From Flavobacteriales bacterium (GTDB taxonomy: Bacteria > Bacteroidota > Bacteroidia > Flavobacteriales > UBA1820): a stretch of 64,000 nt of DNA. The notes under the pieces were generated by a model, which searched no databases, had not been told where the DNA came from, and worked only from the letters and a program-made list of their open reading frames with translations. The translations under genes were made by a program, and so were the position numbers. The stretch lies in contig QALN01000008.1 of assembly GCA_003150615.1 (NCBI GenBank), forward strand, positions 49,584 through 113,583, read 5' to 3'. This document shows, in pieces, positions 47,009-57,425 of the stretch (the first letter of the stretch is position 1; every line of letters begins with the position of its first letter).

Positions 47009-48280
47009 TCAGATAATTTCCATCTGCCCGCCTATCGAGAGGAAATCGTCCCAAAAACGCGGATACGACTTGGCTGCCACACCCGGATTCTCCACCGAAA
47101 AAGGCATTTTGAGAGCCAGCGGAGCGAACGCCATAGCCATGCGGTGGTCCTGGTAAGTCCTCAGGAGTATATTATCCTTAGGACATCCGAAATGCGTTAT
47201 TTCAAGACTGTCGTCCGTAGTGCGGCACATCACGCCGAATTTTTCCAGTTCGGCCTCCATGGCAGCTATGCGGTCGGTTTCCTTTACCCTCAGCGTGGAC
47301 AGGCCCGTAAGCATACCTTTTATACCCATCGCCGCCATAGTCACCGCCACGCTCTGGGCCAGATCCGGAGTGTCCTCCATGTCCAGGCAAAGCGACGCTG
47401 GAGGAACATATCCTTCCGCCGGAGTTATACGGACAACGTCATCCGTTACAGACGCTTCCACACCGAAATTCCGGTAAATATCCGCAACCTTGCTGTCACC
47501 CTGCACGCTGTCGTAAAAATACGATGACAGCGACACGCTCTTTCGCGCCAGGGCCGCGAAACTGAAGAAATACGAAGCCGAGCTCCAGTCAGATTCTATC
47601 TTTATACTGCCCGAAAAAGGTTTTCCGAGAGGTTCTACCGTTATTACATCACCATCGGCGCGGCACTTGGCGCCCACCGCCGCAAGTGCGGCCAACGTCA
47701 TGCGTATGTACGGTTTCGATACGCTGCGTCCGGAAAGGTGCAGTTCTATGCCGTTTTCAAAAGATGGTGCGGCCAACAGCAGCGCCGTGACAAACTGGCT
47801 CGACACGGAACTGTCCACCGTGCAGCGGCCGCCTTTTATCTTCACCCCGCGTATGTCCAGCGGAGGAAAGCCATCACGCCCTGCATACGATATATCCGCG
47901 CCGAGCGAACGCAAAGCGTCTACAAGCGGGTATATGGGCCGCTCTTTCATCCGGGACGAACCTGTGAGAGTCACCCTCCGGCCTTCACGCGATGCGAAAT
48001 AAGCCGTACCGAAACGCATCGTCGTTCCGGCATGTCCTATATCGACCGTATCGGCGCACGACGACACCAGATTTTGCATCGATACGGTATCGTCGCTATC
48101 GGAAAGATTATCGATGGTTAAGCCGGCACCTGTTACGGCCCTTAGCACAAGCATGCGGTTTGACTGGCTTTTCGAGCCGCAAATATGTATTTGCACGCCG
48201 TCCTTCATGCCGGAAGGAAACGATATGCGTATTTCGTTTGCCTGCATGGGCGAAACAGTTTTTCCGTTTGATGAATTCAT
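47009..48280 (-). CDS. aroA: 3-phosphoshikimate 1-carboxyvinyltransferase (EPSP synthase)
   Basis: 423 residues. Joins PEP and shikimate 3-phosphate, sixth step of the shikimate pathway. The N-terminal SKSQSNRMLVL, the DxGHAGTTMRFGTAYFA segment (here DIGHAGTTMRFG, usual LGNAGTAMR), DMEDTPDLAQSVAV and the LRVKETDRIAAM and DHRMAMAFA motifs are present. The His/Ala around the active-site loop (GHAGTTMR rather than GNAGTAxR) departs from the textbook form and is seen in other Bacteroidota. Ends 75 bp before the GH3 gene on the same strand. Confidence 0.95.
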   Translation of the reverse strand: MNSSNGKTVSPMQANEIRISFPSGMKDGVQIHICGSKSQSNRMLVLRAVTGAGLTIDNLSDSDDTVSMQNLVSSCADTVDIGHAGTTMRFGTAYFASREGRRVTLTGSSRMKERPIYPLVDALRSLGADISYAGRDGFPPLDIRGVKIKGGRCTVDSSVSSQFVTALLLAAPSFENGIELHLSGRSVSKPYIRMTLAALAAVGAKCRADGDVITVEPLGKPFSGSIKIESDWSSASYFFSFAALARKSVSLSSYFYDSVQGDSKVADIYRNFGVEASVTDDVVRITPAEGYVPPASLCLDMEDTPDLAQSVAVTMAAMGIKGMLTGLSTLRVKETDRIAAMEAELEKFGVMCRTTDDSLEITHFGCPKDNILLRTYQDHRMAMAFAPLALKMPFSVENPGVAAKSYPRFWDDFLSIGGQMEII

Positions 48281-48375
48281 ACGTGGGGTTAAATATTTCT
48301 ACCGATATTTAATGTTTTTGGCGTATGTATTGCGTGTTTTTTATAAATTGCACCGTGTCACGGGCAGTATTTCCA

Positions 48376-48383
48376 CAAAGGTA
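48376..48383 (-). promoter_or_regulatory. Putative -7 element of aroA
   Basis: TACCTTTG on the minus strand, about 95 bp before aroA, in the aroA/cysK divergent region; no -33 match. Confidence 0.4.
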
Positions 48384-48467
48384 AACATTATATGCGGAAA
48401 TATTCGTCCGTACAGTGTATAAAAATCGACGCCCGTCCCACCGGCGGGCATAACATCCCATACGGAA

Positions 48468-49415
48468 ATGGAAAAGATAGCGAAAAGACTTACAGACCTG
48501 GTAGGCGGAACGCCTCTCATGGAGCTTTCGGGCTTCGGCGCATCGAAGAAGTCAGGCGCGCGGCTGATAGCAAAACTCGAATACTTCAACCCGGCCGGCA
48601 GCGTGAAAGACCGCATAGCCCTGGCAATGATAGAAGATGCCGAACAGCGTGGAATACTCAAACCCGGAGGAACCATCATAGAGCCCACAAGCGGCAATAC
48701 CGGCGTCGGGCTTGCATTCGTGTCATCCTCCAAAGGGTATAAACTGGTGCTGACCATGCCAGAAACGATGAGCGCCGAAAGACGCAACCTGCTCAAGGCC
48801 CTCGGAGCGCGTCTGGTACTCACCCCTGGAGCCGAAGGCATGAAAGGCGCGATAGCCGAAGCCGAAAGGCTCAAACGCGAAACTCCCGGCGCAGTGATAC
48901 TCCAGCAGTTCGAAAACCCGGCCAACCCAGCCGTACACCGCCGCACCACAGCCGAAGAGATATGGCGCGACACGGACGGACGCGTGGACATTTTCGTGGC
49001 CGGAGTAGGTACCGGCGGCACTGTCAGCGGCACCGGCTCACGGCTGAAAGAGCTAAATCCCGCCGTACAGATAGTGGCGGTCGAACCGTCCGATTCTCCG
49101 GTACTCTCCGGCGGAAACCCCGGCCCGCACAAGATACAGGGCATCGGAGCCGGTTTCGTGCCCAAGACTTATGATGCCTCGGTCATCGACCGGGTGATGA
49201 CGGTAAGCGGCGACGATGCCATGCGTACATCGCGCGAACTGGCACGCACCGAAGGCCTTCTTGTAGGTATTTCTTCAGGTGCGGCGGTTTATGCCGCCTC
49301 CCAACTCGCAGCAATGAAGGAAAACACCGGAAAAAACATCGTGGTACTGCTTCCCGACACAGGAGAACGCTACCTTTCCACCCAACTGTTCGCTTTCGAC
49401 GAATATCCCCTTTGA
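48468..49415 (+). CDS. cysK: Cysteine synthase (O-acetylserine sulfhydrylase)
   Basis: 315 residues, PLP enzyme that makes cysteine from O-acetylserine and sulfide. PLP-binding Lys47 in NPAGSVKDR, the substrate loop [13 protein letters not shown], the phosphate-binding [10 protein letters not shown] and the C-terminal SSGAAV are intact. Directly followed by the serine acetyltransferase gene that makes its substrate (85-bp gap), so the pair is a two-gene cysteine operon. Confidence 0.96.
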   Translation: MEKIAKRLTDLVGGTPLMELSGFGASKKSGARLIAKLEYFNPAGSVKDRIALAMIEDAEQRGILKPGGTIIEPTSGNTGVGLAFVSSSKGYKLVLTMPETMSAERRNLLKALGARLVLTPGAEGMKGAIAEAERLKRETPGAVILQQFENPANPAVHRRTTAEEIWRDTDGRVDIFVAGVGTGGTVSGTGSRLKELNPAVQIVAVEPSDSPVLSGGNPGPHKIQGIGAGFVPKTYDASVIDRVMTVSGDDAMRTSRELARTEGLLVGISSGAAVYAASQLAAMKENTGKNIVVLLPDTGERYLSTQLFAFDEYPL

Positions 49416-49500
49416 CACAGGCGCAACGTTTTCCCAGAACGTTAAAACGGCTAACGCAGCCGTATCAGGAATAACGATATAAAATACCGATATTTTTAAA

Positions 49501-50400
49501 ATGAAAGACCCGGTACAGACCATACTCGACAATGTAAACAAACTGTCGAACCCCTCGGCCGGCGAGGAAAAATACATTCCCCAGGAAGGTGAACGCCTGC
49601 CCAACATAGGGCACCTGCAGGAAATCATCGGGCATGTCAAATCGATCGTGTTCCCCGGATTTTTCAGCCCGTGCGGGACCAATAGCAAGACACGCCAGTA
49701 CTTCACCGGCGTCAACCTGGAAAAACTGTACAAACTGCTCGAAGAACAGATACGCAACGGCATATGCTTTTTCGGCACGCCCGACAGCCCAATGGCCAAG
49801 TCGTCCCAGCAATACGCACTGGAATTCATAGACCGCCTGCCGGAGATAAAACGCCTGTTGTACACTGACGTGAAAGCCGTTTTCGACGGCGACCCTGCGG
49901 CACGCAGCTACGGCGAGGTGATATTCTGTTATCCGGCAATCATTTCCATGATACACTACCGCGTAGCGCACGAATTGCTTTTGCTCGGCATACCGGTCAT
50001 ACCGAGGATAATCACCGAACTGGCCCATTCGGCCACAGGAATAGACATACACCCCGGAGCGCAAATAGGCGAATACTTCAGCATAGACCACGGCACGGGT
50101 GTGGTCATAGGCGAAACATGTATCATAGGCAACCGCGTTAGGCTGTACCAGGGCGTGACGCTCGGCGCGAAAAGTTTCACGCTCGACGAACGCGGACTTC
50201 CGGTGAACGTACCCCGCCACCCGATACTTGAGGACAACGTAATAGTTTACTCCAACTCGACAATACTGGGACGCATAACGATAGGCCACGACTCCGTCAT
50301 CGGCGGCAACGTATGGCAAACGTCAAGCGTACCTCCGCACTCGCGGGTATTGCAGCAGAAGGCCGTAGCCTCCGTTTTTACGGACGGGCTGGGCATATAG
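49501..50400 (+). CDS. cysE: Serine O-acetyltransferase
   Basis: 299 residues. Acetylates serine from acetyl-CoA to feed cysK. N-terminal helical domain (1-about 185) and C-terminal left-handed beta helix with hexapeptide repeats (GIDIHPGAQIGEYFSIDHGTGVVIGETCIIG), containing the catalytic DHG with the His of the serine site. Length and layout match the EpsC-type plant/Bacteroidota SATs. The C-terminal Ile of the family (here GLGI) is what docks into cysteine synthase, consistent with complex formation with the upstream gene product. Confidence 0.93.
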   Translation: MKDPVQTILDNVNKLSNPSAGEEKYIPQEGERLPNIGHLQEIIGHVKSIVFPGFFSPCGTNSKTRQYFTGVNLEKLYKLLEEQIRNGICFFGTPDSPMAKSSQQYALEFIDRLPEIKRLLYTDVKAVFDGDPAARSYGEVIFCYPAIISMIHYRVAHELLLLGIPVIPRIITELAHSATGIDIHPGAQIGEYFSIDHGTGVVIGETCIIGNRVRLYQGVTLGAKSFTLDERGLPVNVPRHPILEDNVIVYSNSTILGRITIGHDSVIGGNVWQTSSVPPHSRVLQQKAVASVFTDGLGI

Positions 50401-50427
50401 ACACTTAAAAAAACACGGAAATACCGG

Positions 50428-50464
50428 AAAAAAAACCGCAGGGCAAAATGCCCTGCGGTTTTTT
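50428..50464. terminator. Bidirectional terminator, cysE / pflB
   Basis: Perfect 10-bp stem (50436-50445 with 50449-50458), AAA loop, flanked by eight A (50428-50435) and six T (50459-50464); between convergent genes. Confidence 0.88.
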
Positions 50465-50485
50465 CAGTTACCGTGTTGACGTAAA

Positions 50486-52720
50486 TCACATACTTTCGTG
50501 GAAAGTACGCGATATGACTTCGGCCTGATGCGCACGCGAAAGGCGCACGAAGTTCACGGCATATCCAGACACGCGTATTGTCAGCTGCGGATATTTCTCC
50601 GGATGCTCGTAAGCGTCCATAAGAGTCTCGCGGTTGAGTACGTTCACGTTCAGGTGATGAGCCATTTTGGAAAAATAGCCCGTCATCATACCAACGAGGT
50701 TTTCCACCTGTTCGTCCCTGGACGAACCGAGCGACTTCGGCACTATCGTAAACGTGTTGGAAATACCGTCCATCGAGTAATTGTAGTCCAATTTGGCCAC
50801 TGAGTTCAACGAAGCCACAGCCCCCGTGCAATCGCGCCCGTGCATCGGGTTGGCTCCAGGGGCGAAAGGAACGCCAGCTTCGCGTCCGTCAGGCGTAGCT
50901 CCGGTCTTCTTTCCGTACACTACATTCGACGTTATGGTCAGAAGCGAGAGCGTAGGATTTGCTCCTTTGTAAGTCTTATGCTTTTTAAGTTCCATGAAAA
51001 ACTCTTTGGCCACTTCCCTGGCTATATCGTCCACACGGTCGTCATCGTTGCCGTATTTCGGGAAATCGCCCTTTATCTCGAAGCCGGTAGTAAGCCCCTC
51101 TTCGTTTCTCACGGCACGCACATCGGCGTATTTTATGGCCGAAAGCGAATCCGCCACGATGGAAATCCCTGCCGCGCCGTAAGCCACGTCTATGCCGTGC
51201 CAGCTGTCCACGAACGACATCTGCGCGCGTTCATAGTAGTACTTGTCGTGCATATAATGGATAAGGTACATCGTCTTGGCATACACTTTGGCTATCTCGC
51301 GCATGGCCGTACGGAAACGCGCCATAACCTGATCGTAATCGAGACGTCCGTCGGGCATGGGGTCTATTCCCTCGACTATTTCCAAACCCTTGTTTTCGTC
51401 GCGGCCAGCGTTCAGGGCCACGAGCAGCGTTTTGGCAAGGTTGCACCGGGCACCGAAATGCTGTATGCGCTTGCCTACTTCCTGGTAAGACACGCAGCAT
51501 GCGATACCGTAGTCGTCCGAACCGCGCACCGAACGCATCAGATCGTCGTTCTCGTACTGCACGGATGAAGTGTCTATCGACACCTGGGCGCAGAATTTCT
51601 TAAATCCTTCAGGCAGTTTTTCCGACCAAAGTACCGTCAGGTTAGGCTCCGGCGACGGGCCGAGATTGTAAAGCGTCTGCAGGAAACGGAAAGACGTCTT
51701 GGTCACTTTCGTGCGGCCGTCGTGCAACATACCGCCTATCGATTCGGTCACCCACGTAGGATCGCCTCCGAATATGTCGTCGTACGAAGCCGGGCGCAGA
51801 TGGCGGATTATACGAAGTTTCATCACGAACTGGTCTATTATCTCCTGCGCACCTTCTTCGGTCAGCGTACCGTCCTCGATATCCCGTTCCAGATATATAT
51901 CCAAAAACGACGAAACATTTCCAAGCGACATGGCTGCGCCGTCCTGTTCCTTGGCTCCGGCCAGGTATGCCATGTAAACCCACTGTACGGCTTCGCGGCC
52001 GTTTTCCGCCGGACGGGCAAGGTCCAGTCCGTACATCGCCCCCATTTCCTTCATGTCCTCAAGCGCCTGTATCTGCATCGATAGTTCCTCGCGCAGGCGT
52101 ACGGAACGGTGGCTCATAGTCGAGATGTCCACTTTTTTAAAGTCTTTCTTTTTCTCTTCTATAAGGCGGTCGATTCCGTAAAGCGCCATGCGGCGGTAAT
52201 CGCCGATTATACGTCCGCGCGCATAGTTGTCAGGCAGGCCGGTAAGCATGCCAAGTGAACGGTAGCGACGTATCTGGCTGTCATATACGCTGAACACTGC
52301 CGTATTGTGGTCTTTGGCGTACCTGAATATATCTTTCACGCGCTCGGACAGTTCCAACCCGTGTTCGCGGCACGCTCCCTCCACGAGCCGCACCCCGCCG
52401 AAAGGCTTTATGGCGCGGCGCAGAGCTTTGTCCGTCTGGAGCCCCACGATCACTTCGTTCTCACGGTCTATGTACCCGGCCTTGTGGCTCGTTATATTCG
52501 ATATGGTATCGGTGTCCACTTCCAGGACTCCGCCATTGTTGCGTTCTTTTTGCAATTCGGGCAAAAGGTGTTCCCACAATCGTTTTGTCCTCTCGCTCGG
52601 CCCGCAAAGGAACGAGCCGTCACCGTAATACGGCCGTATGTTCTTAAGTACGAAATCGCGCACATCCACAGAGGTATTCCAATTCCCCTGTACGAAAGGT
52701 TTTTTGCTTTCCTGTGACAT
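50486..52720 (-). CDS. pflB: Pyruvate formate-lyase
   Basis: 744 residues. Glycyl-radical enzyme that converts pyruvate and CoA to acetyl-CoA and formate in anaerobic metabolism. The Cys408-Cys409 pair (IACCVSY) and the glycyl-radical site Gly719 in RVSGYAVNF near the C-terminus are intact. The radical activase (pflA) is usually adjacent, but neither neighbour encodes one, so it must lie elsewhere or upstream enzymes must share an activase. O2-sensitive chemistry fits an obligate anaerobe. Confidence 0.97.
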   Translation of the reverse strand: MSQESKKPFVQGNWNTSVDVRDFVLKNIRPYYGDGSFLCGPSERTKRLWEHLLPELQKERNNGGVLEVDTDTISNITSHKAGYIDRENEVIVGLQTDKALRRAIKPFGGVRLVEGACREHGLELSERVKDIFRYAKDHNTAVFSVYDSQIRRYRSLGMLTGLPDNYARGRIIGDYRRMALYGIDRLIEEKKKDFKKVDISTMSHRSVRLREELSMQIQALEDMKEMGAMYGLDLARPAENGREAVQWVYMAYLAGAKEQDGAAMSLGNVSSFLDIYLERDIEDGTLTEEGAQEIIDQFVMKLRIIRHLRPASYDDIFGGDPTWVTESIGGMLHDGRTKVTKTSFRFLQTLYNLGPSPEPNLTVLWSEKLPEGFKKFCAQVSIDTSSVQYENDDLMRSVRGSDDYGIACCVSYQEVGKRIQHFGARCNLAKTLLVALNAGRDENKGLEIVEGIDPMPDGRLDYDQVMARFRTAMREIAKVYAKTMYLIHYMHDKYYYERAQMSFVDSWHGIDVAYGAAGISIVADSLSAIKYADVRAVRNEEGLTTGFEIKGDFPKYGNDDDRVDDIAREVAKEFFMELKKHKTYKGANPTLSLLTITSNVVYGKKTGATPDGREAGVPFAPGANPMHGRDCTGAVASLNSVAKLDYNYSMDGISNTFTIVPKSLGSSRDEQVENLVGMMTGYFSKMAHHLNVNVLNRETLMDAYEHPEKYPQLTIRVSGYAVNFVRLSRAHQAEVISRTFHESM

Positions 52721-52798
52721 ATGTGTATTATATAATAATATGTGTTTTTACCGTCTGTCGTATTTTCCGGGAAAAAAGTACCGGACTTTCCGAGTCTG

Positions 52799-52806
52799 CA
52801 AAGATA
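52799..52806 (-). promoter_or_regulatory. Putative -7 element of pflB
   Basis: TATCTTTG on the minus strand about 80 bp before the start; -33 weak. Confidence 0.5.
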
Positions 52807-53161
52807 CTGAATTAATGTAACACTGCCCCTCATTTCATAACATTACCGCCAGGCATACCACGTCTGGCAAAACCCCGCAAGTTGCGCCCGGCCGGAAAAC
52901 GCCGCCCGCACAATACATACGGGCATGCTATGACGTAATTATAAATTAAAGTTAAAAAAACATGCGTCGCACCATGCCGCACCCCAGAGCAACACGAACG
53001 GAAAAAACACATATACCACTGGTTGCAAATACATTAAACGCATTTTATCTCTTACATACATACGGAGGAAATACGTCCCCATCAGCCCGCACCGGCACAT
53101 CGCTCCAACCATGTTATGCCCGCCCAGCCACATACCCGATTTATTTTTCACGCTAAATCAG
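52807..53161. other. Intergenic region pflB-lytic transglycosylase
   Basis: Within the 506-bp divergent gap, beyond the two promoter elements, I see no gene I can support; a 70-codon minus-strand ORF is listed among the rejected items. Confidence 0.5.
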
Positions 53162-53169
53162 TATATTTG
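53162..53169 (+). promoter_or_regulatory. Putative -7 element of the lytic transglycosylase gene
   Basis: TATATTTG, 58 bp before the start; the position of the -33 reads ATTT. Confidence 0.5.
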
Positions 53170-53226
53170 TAAAATCGTCAGGTATGTCCTGAAAGCATAT
53201 CCTCAATACGCCATACACGTGTCATT

Positions 53227-54519
53227 ATGAACCTTAAAATCAAATACATACTACCGATTTTTGCATTTATCCCTACGCAGACCTACGCCTTTGCTCCGGA
53301 AACTCCGGACGAAGTAACATCCGTATCGGCCGATACCGTGAAGATAAAAGGGGAAGGAGAGGTAAACATAGTCGAAAACGACTCCACATTCTTACGGGAA
53401 GTTTTCGAATCGGATACGTTCGATAAACTCATCGAACTGGACATGGCCACCTCGGAAGTGCATCTGATTCCGGACTCGGTAATAATCAGACGCCTTCGGA
53501 TATTGGATGCGCGCTCACCTTTCTCATTGGAATTCAACCCCGAGGTACGTAAATACATAAATATGTATCTCGGCCAGCGCAAAGCCCTTGTGGCACGCAT
53601 GGTAGGGCTTTCGCTCTATTACTACGACCTTTTCGACAACGTGCTCGACAGATACGGCATACCGCTGGAGCTCAAACATCTGGTAGTCATAGAGTCGGCC
53701 ATGAACCCTAAGGCGCGCTCCCGCGTGGGGGCGTCAGGTCTGTGGCAGTTCATGTACGGGACGGGGCGCATGTACAACCTGTACACGGACTCTTATGTGG
53801 ACGAACGATTCGACCCGCACAAATCCACAGAAGCCGCCGCCAAAATGCTTAAAACCCTGTACGACGATTACAAGGACTGGAATCTGGCCCTTGCCGCATA
53901 CAACTACGGCAGCGGCAATGTCAACAAAGCCATAGCGCGCTCCGGAGGCAAGAGGAATTTCTGGGAAGTACGCGCATACATGCCTCTCGAAACGCAGAAA
54001 TACGTATCGGCTTTCATAGCAGCCAATTACGTAATGTCATACTACCGCGAACACAACATAATACCCGAAGTGCCGCGTATAACATACGCCCAGACCGACA
54101 CGATAAACGTAAAAAGCCTCGTTTCGTTCGACATGCTGGCAAAAAAACTCGACATGCCTGTCGAGGAGATACAATTCCTCAACCCAGCCTTCAAACTCGG
54201 CGTAGTGCCGTACACACCGACAAGACACTATTCGATAGTGCTTCCGGCGGACAAAGCGTACAAATTCGCATCAATCGAACAGGATATATATTCGGAGGCT
54301 AAAGCCGCCGAAGCCAGCCTCAAAAAGACGCTCAGCTACAAAGCCAATACCGTTGCCGCTTCAGGAGGGGCCATACGATACAAAGTACGCAGCGGGGACA
54401 CCCTCGGAGCGATAGCCATACGCTACGGCGTGTCGGTGTCCAAAATAAAAAGTTGGAACAGACTTAAATCCGACAGGATAAGCATAGGCCAAAGGCTTCT
54501 TATCTATCCGAGAAAATAG
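53227..54519 (+). CDS. MltD-like membrane-bound lytic transglycosylase with LysM
   Basis: 430 residues with a signal peptide (ending TQTYA). The SLT domain starts about residue 150; the catalytic Glu is in [23 protein letters not shown] and the family's [16 protein letters not shown] strand follows. A degenerate LysM-like stretch (about 295-340) and one complete LysM domain at the C-terminus ([19 protein letters not shown]) bind peptidoglycan. It cleaves MurNAc-GlcNAc bonds to form 1,6-anhydro ends. First gene of a plus-strand run. Confidence 0.93.
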   Translation: MNLKIKYILPIFAFIPTQTYAFAPETPDEVTSVSADTVKIKGEGEVNIVENDSTFLREVFESDTFDKLIELDMATSEVHLIPDSVIIRRLRILDARSPFSLEFNPEVRKYINMYLGQRKALVARMVGLSLYYYDLFDNVLDRYGIPLELKHLVVIESAMNPKARSRVGASGLWQFMYGTGRMYNLYTDSYVDERFDPHKSTEAAAKMLKTLYDDYKDWNLALAAYNYGSGNVNKAIARSGGKRNFWEVRAYMPLETQKYVSAFIAANYVMSYYREHNIIPEVPRITYAQTDTINVKSLVSFDMLAKKLDMPVEEIQFLNPAFKLGVVPYTPTRHYSIVLPADKAYKFASIEQDIYSEAKAAEASLKKTLSYKANTVAASGGAIRYKVRSGDTLGAIAIRYGVSVSKIKSWNRLKSDRISIGQRLLIYPRK

Positions 54520-54579
54520 CGTAAACTCCGAACATTAAAAAAAAAGGAATAAATCTAATCTTTAAAAACAACAGCGATC

Positions 54580-55572
54580 ATGAAAAGACTGTATATAATA
54601 CTTGCCAGCTGCCTGGCTCTTGTATGTTGCACCGGCGGCGGAAAAAACGACAACAGCGCTGCTGCGGCAAGCAAAGCCCGATCCACCGGAGGCGCGCGCG
54701 AAGTAGTTGCCGTAATAGACAACGATTTCTTCTCCCAGGCCGAATCGGACTCCGTACGCACGTATTTCGCGCCCGTTATGTTCGGTCTGCCACAAGAAGA
54801 AACCGAAACGAAACTCTACGTAATACCCCGTTCCGGCTTCAGCCACCTTTACCAGACACACCGCAACATAATCCTTATCGAAAAGGACACGGTCAACCAG
54901 GTAAAAACGATAAAGGATGCTTTTGCCGCGCCGCAAACCCTGGTAAGGATATCGGCTACCGACATAAATTCCCTGAACGAGCTTATGAACAAATCGTCGG
55001 CCGACATACTCAAACGCTTTCACGATGGCGACATAGCATTCCTCCAGGAAAAATCGGCACGCATAGCCCATAAAAAACTTGATCAGATACGTACAATGGG
55101 AGTCGAGTTGACCGTCCCCAACTATTACCGTCCGGTGAGGATAGAACCGGACTTTATCTGGCTGCTGAAAGACGTGAAAAAAGGCAAGCACCTCGGCACG
55201 GTAAATATCCTTATATACAAATACGACAGCCAGGGCAATGCCGTCGACCCCATCATGCTTCTGGATGAGATAACCAAGAAATACGTCCCCGGACCGTCCG
55301 ACGGCTCATACATGACTACTGAAAAATCCGTATTTTATCCCATGTCCGAACAAACCGAGCTTGACGGCCAGTTCACGATACAAACACGCGGGTTGTGGCG
55401 CACTGAAAACGATTTTATGGGCGGACCGTTCATCAACTACACCGTTTACGACGACAAGAGCGACATTGTGTACGGCATCGACGGCTTCGTATATTTCCCC
55501 TCGCAGGACAAGGCCCATTACATATTCGAACTGGAGTCCATTCTCAAGACATTCAAAATAGCAGGACGGTAA
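54580..55572 (+). CDS. DUF4837 lipoprotein
   Basis: 330 residues. Signal peptide with lipobox ALVCC; lipidated Cys16 or 17. The mature protein is the Bacteroidota-specific DUF4837 family, whose typical N-terminal strip (VVAVIDNDFF) and the FSHLYQTHRNIILIE region are clear. Function unknown; usually found next to a lytic transglycosylase gene, as here, so a role in cell-wall or envelope upkeep is likely but unproven. Confidence 0.88.
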   Translation: MKRLYIILASCLALVCCTGGGKNDNSAAAASKARSTGGAREVVAVIDNDFFSQAESDSVRTYFAPVMFGLPQEETETKLYVIPRSGFSHLYQTHRNIILIEKDTVNQVKTIKDAFAAPQTLVRISATDINSLNELMNKSSADILKRFHDGDIAFLQEKSARIAHKKLDQIRTMGVELTVPNYYRPVRIEPDFIWLLKDVKKGKHLGTVNILIYKYDSQGNAVDPIMLLDEITKKYVPGPSDGSYMTTEKSVFYPMSEQTELDGQFTIQTRGLWRTENDFMGGPFINYTVYDDKSDIVYGIDGFVYFPSQDKAHYIFELESILKTFKIAGR

Positions 55573-55666
55573 TGTCACCCTCCGGCAAAGGCCGGCGTGT
55601 TCTCACCGCCTGCCGACGGGCCTAGGAGAGGTTTTAAAATAGTTTTCGGATAATTAAAGACTCAGG

Positions 55667-57289
55667 ATGAAAAAATCCTTTTATATAGCCATTGCAGCCG
55701 CCACAACGGCTCTAATATGGTCGTGCGCATCCACAGGAACCCCGTCGGGAGGACGCACGGACGTCAATCCTCCCGTGCCGTTGAGTTTTTCGCCGGAAAA
55801 TTACTCGACCGGATTCACGGCCAAACAAATAGTGATAACGTTCGACGAGAGGATAAAATTCAAAGACCTCTCAAAACAACTGGTCGTATCGCCTCCGATA
55901 GAACGTCTTGCCCTCGACATAACGCCTACGGCCGCTTTTCCATCAAAAAAACTGGTCATAGACCTGTCCAAACACAACCTGCTGCCGAACACCACATACA
56001 CCATAAATTTCGGCAACGCCATAGCGGACAACAACGAAGGCAACGAACTGCCTAATTTCAAATACGTATTTTCCACCGGAGACACGATAGACTCACTCTC
56101 TATAGGAGGAATAGTAGCCGATGCTTTCGAAGAAAAATTCGACCCTAAAACCACCATCATGCTGTACCGGGCGGACTCGACGTTCAACGACTCTACCATA
56201 TACAAGGAACGTCCCATGTACTTCACACGCCTTACAGACAAACGCGACAGCACGTTCCGTATAGATAATATAAGTCCGGGGAACTACCACCTTATAGCCA
56301 TGGTTGACGACAACTCCAACATGCTCTACGACCAGGCGAAAGACAAGATAGCGTTTTTCCCCCGCACCGTCGAAGCCAAACACGACCAGTCGACCGGATA
56401 CCTTCTGCGTCTGGCCCAGGGACGTCCTCCGTACAAAGTCTATCAGGGCGTAAACCAGCAACCGGGACTGATACTCACTCAGATAACAGGCCTCGAAAAA
56501 GACCACACCGTCGAGAGGATATACCCCGCCCTGCCCGAAGGCTCGCGCGACTACTATATATTCTCCGCCAACAGGGACTCCCTCAGTTACTGGTACACAG
56601 GCGAGGAAAAGGACTCGATACTGTTCGTCGTCAAAAAAGACGGCATCCCTACCGACACCATCAACGCCAAAATACGCAAACCGGCTAAAGTAGATTTCAG
56701 AATAGGGCTGAAAAAACAGAGCCTAGACCTAGGCGAAACACTGGTCGTCACATCCAACAAACCGATAGGCTCGGTAGATACGAGCCTAGTGCAGCTGCTA
56801 GACATCGACTCGATACCGGTGCCTTACAGCATAAAGCTCGACTCGTCTTCCATGTCGGCCCTCGATATAGCCTTCCGCATAAAACACAACAGCCGGTACT
56901 TTCTGAGGATACTTCCAGGCGGGATAAAAAGCATCCTCGGCGAAGATGCCAAGGACACACTCTCAACAGCTTTCAAGACAAAATCCCCCGACGACTACGG
57001 AAACCTGAGGATACAACCGGTATCGTTCAGCGAACTGCCGCTCATATTCCAGCTTCTTTCCTCGGACGGTAAAACGGTCAGGCGCGAAGTAAGGCTGGAT
57101 TCGCCAGGCACTCCCGTATTCGACCTGTTACCTCCCGGCAAATACCGTTTGCGTGTAATATTCGACACCAACGGCAACGGCAAATGGGACACGGTAGATT
57201 ACATGAAACGCACACAGCCGGAAAAGGTAAAATACCTGAAAGACCCGATAGAAATACGGGCATTGTGGTCCGAAGACATTACATGGTGA
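55667..57289 (+). CDS. Lipoprotein with bacterial Ig-like (Big_5) domain
   Basis: 540 residues. Lipobox SCAS, lipidated Cys20. Residues about 35-140 are a Big_5-type Ig domain (PVPLSFSPENYSTGFTAKQIVITFDERI...PNTTYTINFGNAI). A prealbumin-like segment occurs later (RIDNISPGNYHLIAMVDDN) and again near the C-terminus (LLPPGKYRLRVIFDTNGNGKWD), with a Ca-like NGNGKWD loop. Conserved in Bacteroidota, exact role unknown; likely surface or periplasmic. Confidence 0.88.
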   Translation: MKKSFYIAIAAATTALIWSCASTGTPSGGRTDVNPPVPLSFSPENYSTGFTAKQIVITFDERIKFKDLSKQLVVSPPIERLALDITPTAAFPSKKLVIDLSKHNLLPNTTYTINFGNAIADNNEGNELPNFKYVFSTGDTIDSLSIGGIVADAFEEKFDPKTTIMLYRADSTFNDSTIYKERPMYFTRLTDKRDSTFRIDNISPGNYHLIAMVDDNSNMLYDQAKDKIAFFPRTVEAKHDQSTGYLLRLAQGRPPYKVYQGVNQQPGLILTQITGLEKDHTVERIYPALPEGSRDYYIFSANRDSLSYWYTGEEKDSILFVVKKDGIPTDTINAKIRKPAKVDFRIGLKKQSLDLGETLVVTSNKPIGSVDTSLVQLLDIDSIPVPYSIKLDSSSMSALDIAFRIKHNSRYFLRILPGGIKSILGEDAKDTLSTAFKTKSPDDYGNLRIQPVSFSELPLIFQLLSSDGKTVRREVRLDSPGTPVFDLLPPGKYRLRVIFDTNGNGKWDTVDYMKRTQPEKVKYLKDPIEIRALWSEDITW

Positions 57290-57392
57290 CGTTCCGTCCT
57301 TAATGTACCGCATACTTTAATCATTTATATTTCACACAAAACGAAACAACCGGCGCGGATGTAACTTGGTGTTACTTTTCGGTAATTTTGCG

Positions 57393-57400
57393 TATTTTTG
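57393..57400 (+). promoter_or_regulatory. Putative -7 element of trpS
   Basis: TATTTTTG, with a second match TAATTTTG at 57383-57390. No TTG at ideal spacing. 26 bp before the trpS start. Confidence 0.45.
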
Positions 57401-57425
57401 CAAACGAGAAAACACAAGTACAACA

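Noticed and set aside
52939..53151. Minus-strand ORF (70 codons), hydrophobic, in the pflB-transglycosylase gap
   Set aside because: No promoter or ribosome site, odd Met/Cys-rich composition, no relatives that I know.
55582..55595. Small GC hairpin after the DUF4837 gene
   Set aside because: Five-bp stem without a U-tract; not enough to call a terminator.
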